Below are positions 7,627-16,366 of a stretch of DNA of 64,000 nt, piece after piece (position 1 is the stretch's first letter; every line of letters begins with the position of its first letter). Position numbers and translations under genes: made by a program. The notes beneath the pieces were generated by a model. It was not told the origin of the DNA and made no database searches. It worked only from the letters and a program-made list of their open reading frames with translations. Source of the DNA: Bacteroides oleiciplenus YIT 12058 (GTDB taxonomy: Bacteria > Bacteroidota > Bacteroidia > Bacteroidales > Bacteroidaceae); the NCBI RefSeq assembly GCF_000315485.1, contig NZ_JH992940.1, positions 955,786 through 1,019,785 on the forward strand. The letters are read 5' to 3'.

Positions 7627-9186
7627 TCAGAATGGTAACGGCCCATCCGTCCCCACTCCACCAAACGGATTATCTGTTTGAGGTGCAAAATCAGCCGGTG
7701 GCGGCACACTGCCATCACTTTCCATATTCATTTTTGAGACTAACAGGCCTCCACCACCATCCACCGGTTGCGGAATCACCATATCATCTTCCGGGTTCTG
7801 GAAACGGGTAAACTGTCCGATAAAACGCAGACGCACATCGCCTACCGCACCATTACGATGCTTGGCAATAATAATCTCCGCCATACCACGCAAATCGGTG
7901 CCATCTTGCGAAGTATAAATCTTATAATATTCCGGACGGTGAATGAAACATACCATATCGGCATCCTGCTCAATGGCTCCCGACTCACGCAAGTCGCTCA
8001 ACTGCGGCCGTTTTCCCTCTTCACCTTCACGATTTTCCACACCACGATTCAACTGCGACAAGGCTATAATAGGAATGTTCAACTCCTTGGCCAACCCCTT
8101 CAACGAACGCGAAATGGTACTTACCTCTTCCTGACGACTACCAAACGACATACCGCTCGCATTCATCAACTGAAGGTAGTCAATAATAATAATTCTCACC
8201 CCATGCTCGCGCACCAGACGACGTGCCTTTGTACGAAGTTCAAACACAGACAAAGAAGGCGTATCATCTACATACAACGGAGCATCCAAGAGGTCACGCA
8301 GTTTATAATCCAATTGTTGCCACTCATAATCTGCCAACTGTCCACTCTTTATTTTCTCACTCGGAATTTCGCACGCATTGGAAATCAAACGGTTCACCAA
8401 CTGCACGTTGCTCATTTCAAGTGAAAACACGGCTACCGGGTTGCGATAATTCACCGCAATATTCTTTGCCATAGAGAGCACGAACGCCGTTTTACCCATG
8501 GCCGGACGGGCAGCTATAATGATAAGGTCAGACCTTTGCCAACCGGAAGTCATTTTATCGAGCTTGGTAAAACCACTCTCCAAACCACTTAAACCGTCGG
8601 TACGTGCAGCTGCAGTCTGAATCAATTGATAAGCCTCAGCAATAACAGGATTAATCTGTGTATAATCCTTCTTCATGTTCTGCTGAGAAATCTCAAACAG
8701 TCTTCCCTCAGCTTCCTGCATCAAATCATCTACGTCCAGAGTTTCGTCAAAGGCTTTACTCTGTACATTACTGGTAAAGGTAATCAGTTCACGAGCCAAC
8801 GCTTTCTGGGCAATGATACGGGCATGATATTCAATATGCGCCGAAGAAGCTACTTTACTGCTTAACTGGGTGATGTAGAAAGGGCCACCCACCTCTTCCA
8901 GATCGCCGCGTTTGGCAAGCTGTTCTTTCACGGTAAGAATATCCACCGGTTTCTGATTCACAGCCAGGTCGGTGATAGCGGAATAAATCAACTGGTGCCG
9001 GTGTTCGTAAAAAGACTCCGGACGTAGAATTTCGCTTACCAGTGAATAAGCGTCTTTCTCTATCATCAATGCTCCCAATACAGCTTCTTCCAATTCAGGT
9101 GCTTGCGGTTGGATGCGCCCGTAATCGGTTACGGGCTGCACTTTGTTTTTGGAATTGCTCCGGGGAGTTCTTTTCTGTTCTGCCAT
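7627..9186 (-). CDS. dnaB: Replicative DNA helicase
   Basis: The 519-residue hexameric helicase that unwinds DNA at the replication fork. The N-terminal domain (about 25-130) has the PQAPELEEAVLGALM opening of the family. The RecA-like motor has the Walker A segment AARPAMGKTAF, Walker B IIIIDYLQLM and later motifs ALSQLNRGVE and LRESGAIEQDADMV. The C-terminus ends in a Gly/Pro-rich tail. No intein or insertion disturbs the Walker A region. Single transcription unit with promoter word at 9257 and terminator at 7542. Confidence 0.97.
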   Translation of the reverse strand: MAEQKRTPRSNSKNKVQPVTDYGRIQPQAPELEEAVLGALMIEKDAYSLVSEILRPESFYEHRHQLIYSAITDLAVNQKPVDILTVKEQLAKRGDLEEVGGPFYITQLSSKVASSAHIEYHARIIAQKALARELITFTSNVQSKAFDETLDVDDLMQEAEGRLFEISQQNMKKDYTQINPVIAEAYQLIQTAAARTDGLSGLESGFTKLDKMTSGWQRSDLIIIAARPAMGKTAFVLSMAKNIAVNYRNPVAVFSLEMSNVQLVNRLISNACEIPSEKIKSGQLADYEWQQLDYKLRDLLDAPLYVDDTPSLSVFELRTKARRLVREHGVRIIIIDYLQLMNASGMSFGSRQEEVSTISRSLKGLAKELNIPIIALSQLNRGVENREGEEGKRPQLSDLRESGAIEQDADMVCFIHRPEYYKIYTSQDGTDLRGMAEIIIAKHRNGAVGDVRLRFIGQFTRFQNPEDDMVIPQPVDGGGGLLVSKMNMESDGSVPPPADFAPQTDNPFGGVGTDGPLPF

Positions 9187-9256
9187 TTTTTAGAATACTA
9201 TGAATTATAAATTACCTACAGCCTTTTCTACTGATATTTTTCAGAAAAGGGGATGG

Positions 9257-9264
9257 CAAAGATA
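9257..9264 (-). promoter_or_regulatory. Probable -7 element of dnaB
   Basis: The minus strand reads TATCTTTG, matching TAnnTTTG, 71 bp upstream of the dnaB start. Confidence 0.55.
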
Positions 9265-9305
9265 ATGCATATAAATCAAAACTTCCCCAATTCTGCTAAA
9301 CAAAA

Positions 9306-9341
9306 AAAGAGCTATTCCCGAAAAAACGGGAATAGCTCTTT
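9306..9341 (-). terminator. Terminator at the end of the capsule-locus HU/micropeptide unit
   Basis: A perfect 15-bp stem (AAAGAGCTATTCCCG with CGGGAATAGCTCTTT) with a 6-nt loop. On the minus strand it continues into seven T residues. It is about 20 bp past the micropeptide stop. Confidence 0.88.
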
Positions 9342-9361
9342 ACATCACATCAACCTATATT

Positions 9362-9457
9362 TTAGATCGTCATTGCCTGTCCGCCAATCACACCTGCAAC
9401 GGCACTGGCTATGGCAATTATCACTTTTAATATTACATTCCAACTCGTTTTCTTCAT
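9362..9457 (-). CDS. 'Smalltalk' membrane micropeptide
   Basis: A 31-residue peptide that begins MKKTSWNVILKVIIAIASA and ends GGQAMTI. It has a short basic N-terminus and one hydrophobic helix with a small-residue Gly/Ala face. It matches the Bacteroides 'smalltalk' family, which typically sits directly next to HU-like proteins, as here (43 bp downstream of the HU gene). The function is unknown to me; the sequence predicts a single-pass membrane peptide. An upstream ATG at 9472 would add MKEIA; the internal ATG is preferred because AAAGAAA precedes it. Confidence 0.75.
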   Translation of the reverse strand: MKKTSWNVILKVIIAIASAVAGVIGGQAMTI

Positions 9458-9500
9458 AGCAATTTCTTTCATTTTAATTCTTAATATTCAATTTATCCAA

Positions 9501-10010
9501 TTATCCAAGAGGATTATCCTCCAGTCCATCGTCGCCCGAGTCACCACCCGAGCCGCTGCCTGAACCACCTCCCGAAGGAACATTCGATAAACCTTTCAGA
9601 TAATCATCCAAACTTACCAAATCCAGTTTTTCACCGGCACGGGTAGCTGTCTTGGTTATTTTCAGTTCCTTATTAGCCTGAAAACAGATACGGACACCAT
9701 CCACACTCTTGGCAGTCACATCCTCAGCCTTCTCTTCCCCTTTCGACTTGGCAGCCAACATAAACACTCCCAATCCTGTAATATTCACTGTTTTGCCTTC
9801 CAGCAATTGCTCCTTCAGCTTTTCCACGAAGTTCTGCATTGTACTCCGGATATCACCGATAGAAAGTGAAGAACGATCCTGCATCTTCTGAGCTATGAAG
9901 TTCAGGTCCACACTCTGCCCTAACGTTACTAACTGCGGGAAAAACTTTTTGGGAGAATTCTCGACCCGAGGGTCCGACGGTCTCTCTACCGTCCTAAAAA
10001 TCGCACTCAT
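9501..10010 (-). CDS. HU-like DNA-binding protein with Gly/Ser-rich tail
   Basis: A 169-residue histone-like protein of the Bacteroides HU-HIG type. Residues about 20-120 form the HU fold: helices with FIAQKMQDRSSLSIGDIRST, then the strand GKTVNITGLGVFML. The arm region is atypical compared with short HU, and the C-terminus is a low-complexity Gly/Ser/Asp tail (about 143-169). Such proteins commonly close capsule loci in Bacteroides. Role in nucleoid structure or local regulation is inferred from the family. Confidence 0.85.
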   Translation of the reverse strand: MSAIFRTVERPSDPRVENSPKKFFPQLVTLGQSVDLNFIAQKMQDRSSLSIGDIRSTMQNFVEKLKEQLLEGKTVNITGLGVFMLAAKSKGEEKAEDVTAKSVDGVRICFQANKELKITKTATRAGEKLDLVSLDDYLKGLSNVPSGGGSGSGSGGDSGDDGLEDNPLG

Positions 10011-10182
10011 ACTTTTTCATTTAGAGATTTAAATTCTGTTTTTAATTCACTTTGTTGATCAACGATGATGCAAAGGTGAGGATTAAATCCCTAATAAAAG
10101 CAGGAAAATGAGTGAAGAGAGTGGTTTTTCTGAGAAAAGTTGTAAGTAGTTATAAATGAATATTATACCTAAGCGTTATGAA

Positions 10183-11322
10183 TTACTTTCTCAAACACGC
10201 TTTTATTTGCTCCACGATGTATGCTACGTCTTCGTCCGTCACCCAAGGTCCGGCAGGAATACATAAACCCATATTGAATAAACGTTCTGAAACACCATTC
10301 ACATAGCGAGGATTATTCGCATAGACAGGCTGAAGGTGCATAGGTTTCCACAAAGGACGAGTCTCAATACCTTTGGCATCAAGTTGTACACGAACTTCGT
10401 CATAATTAGTACCGGTCTTCTCAGGATCAATCAGAATCGTAGACAACCAATAATTGGCATTGAAACGATCGTCAGGATTAGATTTCAGTGTAATGCCTTC
10501 CACACCTTCAAAAGCCTTTGCATAAAGATTATGTACATGACGGTGATGGGCAATATGATCTTCCAGCACAGTCATCTGACCACGGCCGATGCCCGCACAG
10601 ATATTACTCATGCGATAGTTGTAACCGATCTTTTCATGCTGGTAATGAGGGAAAGGTTCGCGGGCCTGAGTAGCATAAAACATGGTCTGCTTCTTTGCCG
10701 CTTCATCAGGAACGATTAATGCACCACCACCCGAAGTAGTGATCATCTTATTTCCATTGAAAGATAACACACCAAAAGTACCGAACGTGCCACACTTTTG
10801 TCCCTTGAACTCAGAACCTAAAGCTTCGGCAGCATCTTCCAACACAGGAATATCATATTTCGATGCAATAGCACAAATCTCATCAATTCTGGCAGGCATA
10901 CCATAAAGATGAACCGGAAGAATAGCTTTGGGCTTTTTACCTGTTTTCGTAATTCGGTCTTTGATAGCTTCTTCCAGTAAAGCAGGGTCCATATTCCAAG
11001 TGTCTTCTTCACTATCGATAAATACAGGAGTTGCCCCCTGATAAGCTACAGGATTAGCTGAAGCACAGAATGTGAATGACTGGCAGATCACTTCATCACC
11101 TGTACCGACGCCCAACTGAATTAAACCTAAATGGATAGCTGCCGTACCTGCCGATAAAGCAACGACTTCCTTATTCTGTCCCACAAAATGTTTCAGGTCT
11201 TCTTCGAAAGCATTGACGTTGGGCCCCAAAGGAACTACCCAGTTGGTATCAAAGGCTTCGCGTATGAAATCTTGCTCCTTGCCACTCATATGAGCGAGGC
11301 AAAGATAAATTCTCTTGTCCAT
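10183..11322 (-). CDS. DegT/DnrJ/EryC1/StrS family sugar aminotransferase (PglE-like)
   Basis: A 379-residue PLP-dependent enzyme that transaminates a 4-keto (or 3-keto) NDP-sugar to an amino sugar. The PLP features are visible: SAGTAAIHLGL near residue 57, the EDAAEALGS aspartate near 163 and the Schiff-base lysine in FNGNKMITTSGGG at about 192. In PglE-type enzymes the product is UDP-4-amino-4,6-dideoxy-GlcNAc. A PglD-like acyltransferase and PglC-like transferase nearby support that type of role. No 4,6-dehydratase is present in this window, so the keto-sugar must come from elsewhere. Confidence 0.88.
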   Translation of the reverse strand: MDKRIYLCLAHMSGKEQDFIREAFDTNWVVPLGPNVNAFEEDLKHFVGQNKEVVALSAGTAAIHLGLIQLGVGTGDEVICQSFTFCASANPVAYQGATPVFIDSEEDTWNMDPALLEEAIKDRITKTGKKPKAILPVHLYGMPARIDEICAIASKYDIPVLEDAAEALGSEFKGQKCGTFGTFGVLSFNGNKMITTSGGGALIVPDEAAKKQTMFYATQAREPFPHYQHEKIGYNYRMSNICAGIGRGQMTVLEDHIAHHRHVHNLYAKAFEGVEGITLKSNPDDRFNANYWLSTILIDPEKTGTNYDEVRVQLDAKGIETRPLWKPMHLQPVYANNPRYVNGVSERLFNMGLCIPAGPWVTDEDVAYIVEQIKACLRK

Positions 11323-11497
11323 GAAATTATATGATTAAAAGAAAAATGATAAATCAAGAAGTAAGAAAACGAATTAGCACTCAATCGAAAGCATATTGCT
11401 CCTATTAAGATACCCTAAAGCAACTATTTATGCCATAAATAATGAGGTATAAACAAGCACTTTATGATAAGTTTTATACGTTTAAAGAAGTGCTTCA

Positions 11498-12220
11498 TTA
11501 AATTGTTCCATTATCAACATGTATATTTTGCCCAGTAATGCTATTCGCTTTCTCCGATAGAAGGAATGCAACTGTTTCCGCAACAGAGTTTATAGAGGTA
11601 GGTTTCTTTAATGAAGTACGTTTATAAATTCTGTCTTTCTGATTACCTGTTAAGGTAGAACTCATTGAAGTTTCCATAAATCCTGGAACTACCACATTAG
11701 AGCGTATTCCAAGTTCTCCCCACTCCCGGGCCGTATCTTTGGAAAAAGCTTCTAATGCTCCTTTACTGGAAGCATACATAGCAAGCCCTTTATAACCTGT
11801 ATGTGCACTAATCGATGAAATATGAACAATACACCCGCATGTATGAAACAAAAGCATATTTCTCAGCACATATTTAGTGATCATCATGGGAGTAAATACA
11901 TTAATCGTATACATTTCCTGAAGACGACTAAGGTTTAAGTTCGTAATAATGTCATCATAGGCCATCGCCGCATTATTCACAAAGCCATGCAGTCGTACTT
12001 TATTTGTAATAAAATTCTTAAATATAGATACACGGACATTAGCCGAGTCTGACAAATCAACACTTGCAAAAAATATTCGTCCCGAGTGTTTTATTTCCAA
12101 TTCTTGGAACTCTTTTGAATAACTACGAGCAATTCCATATACCACATGACCTTGCTCAAGTAAAACTCTACAGACTTCCAGTCCGACACCACGAGAACAT
12201 CCTGTTACCAAATAATTCAT
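11498..12220 (-). CDS. SDR-family oxidoreductase of the acyl cassette (FabG-like)
   Basis: A 240-residue Rossmann-fold short-chain dehydrogenase. It has the cofactor motif TGCSRGVG at residues 7-14, NNAAMAY near 90, Ser-Tyr-Lys catalytic residues (ISSISAHTGYKGLAMYASSKGALEAF) and a C-terminus that fits a FabG-type ketoacyl reductase. Its start overlaps the ANL ligase stop by 4 bp (ATGA), so the two are translationally coupled. The likely substrate is a beta-ketoacyl group on one of the locus ACPs; a sugar substrate is possible. A second SDR at 14717 shows that the cassette has two. Confidence 0.85.
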   Translation of the reverse strand: MNYLVTGCSRGVGLEVCRVLLEQGHVVYGIARSYSKEFQELEIKHSGRIFFASVDLSDSANVRVSIFKNFITNKVRLHGFVNNAAMAYDDIITNLNLSRLQEMYTINVFTPMMITKYVLRNMLLFHTCGCIVHISSISAHTGYKGLAMYASSKGALEAFSKDTAREWGELGIRSNVVVPGFMETSMSSTLTGNQKDRIYKRTSLKKPTSINSVAETVAFLLSEKANSITGQNIHVDNGTI

Positions 12221-13434
12221 GAGCGTTTCAATTTACCTGTACGCGTTAACGCCAGAGATTTTACAAATTTTATACGACGGGGAATTTTAAAATCCTGAAG
12301 TTGGTCCTTCAAAGCTGTACGAATATCCAATTCTGTCAACAAACTATTGATGTCTTTCATAATATCCGCACAAAGGATATTCCCAAGTACTGAATTTGAC
12401 TTACCATAAACTAGCACTTGTTGCACTCCATCTATTGAAAGCAATGTATCCTCAACCTCTCCGGGATTGACCTTATACCCTCCGATATTTATCATTTCAT
12501 TCTTTCGGTTCTTAAACCGGAAAACTCCTCCATCTTCATCTACCCATTCAATCAAATCACCAGAATGATAAAATTCACCTGAAAAAGTAAAGCTATCAGA
12601 ACTGCCCAATAAAGACTTATGGATTAAAAGTTCACCATTCTCTACTTTGAATTTCTCTTTTATAGTTAAAGGAATCACAAAACAATCTCCCTTAGCTGCA
12701 AATAAAGTTCCAGCTTCAGTAGAAGCATAAATATTATTTATTTTTGCATTAGGAAAAATCTGACGTATGGAAGTGTACAAATGTTCTTCTGACTTTTCCC
12801 CACCTAAAGTAACCCTCATAACAAACGGATAAGAAGATTCATAAGGCAATAATAATCGATAGAAAGTAGGAGTAGCAGAGAGGTGGCTGACCTGATATTC
12901 TTTTATAAGTCGATAAATCTCATTACGGGAACAACCAAATACATTCACCAAAGTATTCTTATTCTCAAATGCCTGGAAAAAGACTTGCAATCCCGCCATA
13001 TGAGTAGGATTATAGGCAAAAGCCCAAGTCTGTTTCATATAACGATCACCGGTTCTCACCGAACGTGTCAAGGATGAAATATTATGGACTACTTCTTTAG
13101 GCTGGCCGGTAGTGCCAGAGGTAAATATCGTTATTTTTGAAACGGACTGTTGTACTGCAACAATAATCTCATCAATAGAATTGAATGGTTCAGACTTAAT
13201 CGGTTTTGGTACATTTATTTCATTTTTATATACTTCCGCTATCTCTGACGAATTCACATCAGAATCCAATAACACTAACGACTGATTTCCAATCAAGGCT
13301 TTTACCAAATTAGCAAAATAAAGAAAAATATCACTTGTTTTGAATAATGGATAATAATAATCCTTTTGATTAATCGCCTTTACAAAATCAGCATACGTAT
13401 ATGTTTGACTATTATCAATTAAAAAGTCAGTCAT
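12217..13434 (-). CDS. ANL-superfamily acyl-adenylating ligase
   Basis: A 405-residue acyl-CoA or acyl-ACP synthetase. The P-loop KITIFTSGTTGQPKE lies at about residues 99-113, the GEFYHSGDLIEW aspartate near 285, and the NRKNEMINIGGYKVNPGEVE hinge and C-terminal domain follow. It is shorter than typical 500-residue ligases because the N-terminal region is trimmed. It sits one base from the ACP gene at 13434, which suggests that it loads a carboxylic acid onto that ACP. The substrate is not predictable from sequence. Confidence 0.85.
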   Translation of the reverse strand: MTDFLIDNSQTYTYADFVKAINQKDYYYPLFKTSDIFLYFANLVKALIGNQSLVLLDSDVNSSEIAEVYKNEINVPKPIKSEPFNSIDEIIVAVQQSVSKITIFTSGTTGQPKEVVHNISSLTRSVRTGDRYMKQTWAFAYNPTHMAGLQVFFQAFENKNTLVNVFGCSRNEIYRLIKEYQVSHLSATPTFYRLLLPYESSYPFVMRVTLGGEKSEEHLYTSIRQIFPNAKINNIYASTEAGTLFAAKGDCFVIPLTIKEKFKVENGELLIHKSLLGSSDSFTFSGEFYHSGDLIEWVDEDGGVFRFKNRKNEMINIGGYKVNPGEVEDTLLSIDGVQQVLVYGKSNSVLGNILCADIMKDINSLLTELDIRTALKDQLQDFKIPRRIKFVKSLALTRTGKLKRS

Positions 13435-13658
13435 TAGTCTTGCAATTTTACAAAAATTTCACCAACTGTATTTACCAGACCATCTTCAAAGATATCTATA
13501 TCAAATTCATCCTCAATACGTACGGTCAACTCCGCCAAATCAAAAGATGTAAATCCCAAACCATTTCTTAAGTTATCAGATGGAGATATTGTTTCAAGAG
13601 GAACTAAAGCTTTAGTAGCTCTTATCATATTAATAATTTTTAAAATCTTTTCTTCCAT
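13434..13658 (-). CDS. Acyl carrier protein (cassette ACP 1)
   Basis: A 74-residue carrier starting at the ATG at 13658, four bases after the ketoacyl synthase stop. A longer reading from 13745 would overlap that gene and is rejected. The phosphopantetheine site aligns as GFTSFDLAELTVRIEDEF with Ser38, replacing the usual DSL by TSF. The sequence has the acidic helix pattern of ACPs. It probably carries the acyl chain handled by the neighbouring ligase, synthase and reductases. Confidence 0.82.
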   Translation of the reverse strand: MEEKILKIINMIRATKALVPLETISPSDNLRNGLGFTSFDLAELTVRIEDEFDIDIFEDGLVNTVGEIFVKLQD

Positions 13659-13662
13659 ACAC

Positions 13663-14709
13663 TCATTTATTAATAGGTTCATAAAATTTCGTAACAGATA
13701 GATTGGTAGCGATACTTCCCCAAGACAATCCAACTCCAAAGCCACTCATCACAACCTTTGATAAATCATAAGATTGCCGGGAACAAATATCAGAGAACAA
13801 CAGAGGTATTGTTGCAGGTCCTGTGTTGCCATAATTGGCTACATTAGTAGGAACCTTCTCTATTGGAGCTTTTAATTTCTTCCGGACATAATTGACCATA
13901 AAGTCATTTGCTTGATGCAAAGCATACAAGCCGACTTCCTCTTTATCCCACTGCATTTTCTCCAGCAAGTCATTCACGTTTTTATGGACATTAGTAATTG
14001 CAAAATTAAATATAGCCATACCATCCATATACAAATCATTTTTTGTCCGTCCATTATGATCTTCATCCCATTCCAGAATAGAAGTTTTCTCTGAAACAGG
14101 AGTTCGAAATCCTCCGGCAGGAACAATCAGTCTGTCAGATCCACTACCATCCGATTGAATATGAAATCCCATGGGATAATTCCCCATGGACATTAAAGTA
14201 GCAGTGCCACAATCTCCAAAAACCATTCTCAAAGATTTATCCTGCTTGTTTATCATACGCGATGTCGTATCACCAGCCAATACTAAGACATTTTTACATG
14301 CCCCACTACTTATCCATAATGCAGCCTGGAAAAGTCCATAGATATACCCCGAACATCCATAATGAATGTCAATACAAACAGTGTCTTTAGAAAGTTTCAA
14401 TCGGTCCTGAAGGGTGATAGAGGTCGCAGGAAGTATATAATCACAAGTTTGGGAAACAAAAACCACCCCGTCTATCTCTTTGCGATCTATCTCTTCCCGG
14501 CTTATTAAATATTCTGCTGCTTTCTGACACATATCCGAAGAAGTCATATCCTCATCGGCTATACGTACTCGTTGTACACCTGTCGCTTTTATTATATTCT
14601 GAACTTCTGACATTCCATAAATATCAGACAAAGAATCCATTTCCAGCTTATTAATCGGAAGCCAAGAGCTTACCGCTTTTATTTGAACATTATTTAATAT
14701 CGTTCTCAT
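13663..14709 (-). CDS. 3-oxoacyl-ACP synthase III-like ketoacyl synthase
   Basis: A 348-residue KAS III (FabH-type) condensing enzyme from the ATG at 14709. The catalytic cysteine is C119 in DIHYGCSGYIYGL. The histidine is in YALHQANDFMV and the asparagine in NYGNTGPATIPLLF, so the Cys-His-Asn triad is intact. It likely condenses an acyl starter with malonyl-ACP to give a short beta-ketoacyl-ACP. It is flanked by two ACPs and two SDRs inside the capsule operon, so it is probably dedicated to sugar decoration rather than membrane lipid synthesis. Start at 14739 is possible but less family-like. Confidence 0.88.
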   Translation of the reverse strand: MRTILNNVQIKAVSSWLPINKLEMDSLSDIYGMSEVQNIIKATGVQRVRIADEDMTSSDMCQKAAEYLISREEIDRKEIDGVVFVSQTCDYILPATSITLQDRLKLSKDTVCIDIHYGCSGYIYGLFQAALWISSGACKNVLVLAGDTTSRMINKQDKSLRMVFGDCGTATLMSMGNYPMGFHIQSDGSGSDRLIVPAGGFRTPVSEKTSILEWDEDHNGRTKNDLYMDGMAIFNFAITNVHKNVNDLLEKMQWDKEEVGLYALHQANDFMVNYVRKKLKAPIEKVPTNVANYGNTGPATIPLLFSDICSRQSYDLSKVVMSGFGVGLSWGSIATNLSVTKFYEPINK

Positions 14710-14716
14710 ACTTAAC

Positions 14717-15463
14717 CTACTGCAATATAAAACCACCATCTATGACAAGAGCTGTCCCCGTCGTAAAACTGGAAGCATCGGATAAAAGGTAAATAATGCT
14801 GTAAGCAACTTCCTCAGGCCTTCCAAAACGTTTCATGGGATATTTACCCTTTTCAACTTCCAATTGTTCTTTCGAGATGATTCCTGCACTAAGAATATCT
14901 GTATCAATCATCCCCGGACAAACAGCATTGACCCTAATTTTTTTAGATGCTAAATCAAGAGCCGCATTCTTTACAAAACCATGAATAGCAGCTTTGGAAA
15001 CCGAATACAATACATTACCAAAACCGACACAAGCCACTCCTGATATTGAACAAGTAAAAACAACGGAGGATCCTTGCGATAATTTCTTTTTCTTTAGGAG
15101 TTTCTGTGTCAGCAAAATAGGAGAAACTGTATTTATACCAAGGACGTCTCCTAGATCTTTCTTATTAATGAATTGCGTAGGTACTGTTTTTGTCATCCCT
15201 GCATTATTAACCAATCCGTCCAATCGATCCACCTTACTTACAAGTTCATCTAATTGCTGCTCATCAGTCAAATCAGCACACAGACATACATGTCCCCCAC
15301 CTTCCAACAAAGAATAAGTCTCCAATAACCGTTCCTCATTTCTTCCGGTTATAAAAAGCCGTGCTCCTAATCTCGAACATTCAATGGCAGTCGATTTACC
15401 AATTCCAGAAGAAGCACCAGTCACCAATATATGCCTACCTTCCAATGAAAAGGGATTGTACAT
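14717..15463 (-). CDS. SDR-family 3-oxoacyl-ACP reductase-like protein
   Basis: A 248-residue classical SDR with TGASSGIG at residues 15-22, NNAGMTKT near 90, catalytic Ser/Tyr/Lys in FTCSISGVACVGFGNVLYSVSKAA, and the closing FTTGTALVIDGGF typical of FabG. It probably reduces the ketoacyl group made by the adjacent KAS III to a 3-hydroxyacyl. It lies 7 bp from the synthase and 7 bp from ACP 2, in one tightly packed run. Confidence 0.88.
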   Translation of the reverse strand: MYNPFSLEGRHILVTGASSGIGKSTAIECSRLGARLFITGRNEERLLETYSLLEGGGHVCLCADLTDEQQLDELVSKVDRLDGLVNNAGMTKTVPTQFINKKDLGDVLGINTVSPILLTQKLLKKKKLSQGSSVVFTCSISGVACVGFGNVLYSVSKAAIHGFVKNAALDLASKKIRVNAVCPGMIDTDILSAGIISKEQLEVEKGKYPMKRFGRPEEVAYSIIYLLSDASSFTTGTALVIDGGFILQ

Positions 15464-15470
15464 AATATTG

Positions 15471-15701
15471 TTATATAGATGATTTTACTATATTATACAA
15501 ATCCTCAATTGTCACAGAATTACGGATTTCTTCTCCCTTGATGCGGACATCATATTCCTCATCAATCATGGCAATAATGGATAATGCTAATAATGAAGAC
15601 CATTCATCCAACTCTTTAAACCTAGTTCCTGCCTGAAATACAGAGAATTCCGTTTCTTCGAATTGTTCTGCAAAACACTCAATAAATTTTTTTAATTCCA
15701 T
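15471..15701 (-). CDS. Acyl carrier protein (cassette ACP 2)
   Basis: A 76-residue acidic carrier. Aligning WSSLLALSIIAMIDEEY with the ACP motif DSLDLVELVMALEEEF places the phosphopantetheine serine at Ser36. Divergent from housekeeping AcpP and from ACP 1, so each ACP may serve a different partner. It lies between the SDR and the PglD-like acyltransferase, which suggests that it donates the finished acyl group to the sugar. Confidence 0.75.
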   Translation of the reverse strand: MELKKFIECFAEQFEETEFSVFQAGTRFKELDEWSSLLALSIIAMIDEEYDVRIKGEEIRNSVTIEDLYNIVKSSI

Positions 15702-15715
15702 AAATATATTCGTTT

Positions 15716-16357
15716 TTAATATTTCACAATAGATGCCGGAGTTCCTACATACGTATTCCCATCCTTTGTTTTTCTAAGAACTGTACTATTCGCTCCTATT
15801 ACGGTGTCATTACCTATCCTTATCTGCTGTAACACTACGGCAGATACTCCCAAGAAATTACGGTTTCCAAGAGTTACATTCCCAGAAATCCGGACTGCAG
15901 GCATCAAAGAATTAAAATCTCCAATTGTAGTATCATGCCCAACGGTAATAAAACCATTGAAAGTATTGAAGTTTCCAATTTTGACATTACAGGAAAACAG
16001 ACATCCTGAACAGATAATATTTCCTCTACCAAAAGATATATTATCACTATCCAAGAAAATTGTATCTGGAGAAAATATATTAGGAAAGTCAATCAAAGAA
16101 TTCGTGATTCTATTCAAAATGGTCTCAGCTGTTTTAGGAGAGCCGATTGCGATTACAATGGAAAGAGAAGACGAGAAAGAATTTAATTGTTCAATTCCCC
16201 CTAAAACATCCCCATACTCTGTTGAGTAACCACACTCTTTGCCATCATCAAAGAATCCGATTAAATCCCATTGAGATGTCTGTTCGTTTATTTTTTTGAG
16301 TAGACAAGCAACTTCACGGCCAAAGCCACCTGCTCCATATATAGCTATATCTTTCAT
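15716..16357 (-). CDS. PglD/NeuD-type sugar O/N-acyltransferase
   Basis: A 213-residue acyltransferase with an N-terminal nucleotide-sugar-binding Rossmann-like part (MKDIAIYGAGGFGREVACLL) and a C-terminal left-handed beta-helix of hexapeptide repeats (about 95-205). The catalytic histidine lies in FITVGHDTTIGDF, as in PglD, which acetylates UDP-4-amino sugars. Here an ACP gene lies 14 bp upstream, so an acyl-ACP donor is plausible instead of acetyl-CoA. Position next to the PglC-like transferase supports UDP-sugar decoration. Confidence 0.85.
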   Translation of the reverse strand: MKDIAIYGAGGFGREVACLLKKINEQTSQWDLIGFFDDGKECGYSTEYGDVLGGIEQLNSFSSSLSIVIAIGSPKTAETILNRITNSLIDFPNIFSPDTIFLDSDNISFGRGNIICSGCLFSCNVKIGNFNTFNGFITVGHDTTIGDFNSLMPAVRISGNVTLGNRNFLGVSAVVLQQIRIGNDTVIGANSTVLRKTKDGNTYVGTPASIVKY

Positions 16358-16366
16358 ACACTAAAA

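Noticed and set aside
13434..13745. 103-residue version of ACP 1
   Set aside because: The first 29 residues overlap the ketoacyl synthase and do not resemble an ACP; the ATG at 13658 gives a normal 74-residue carrier.
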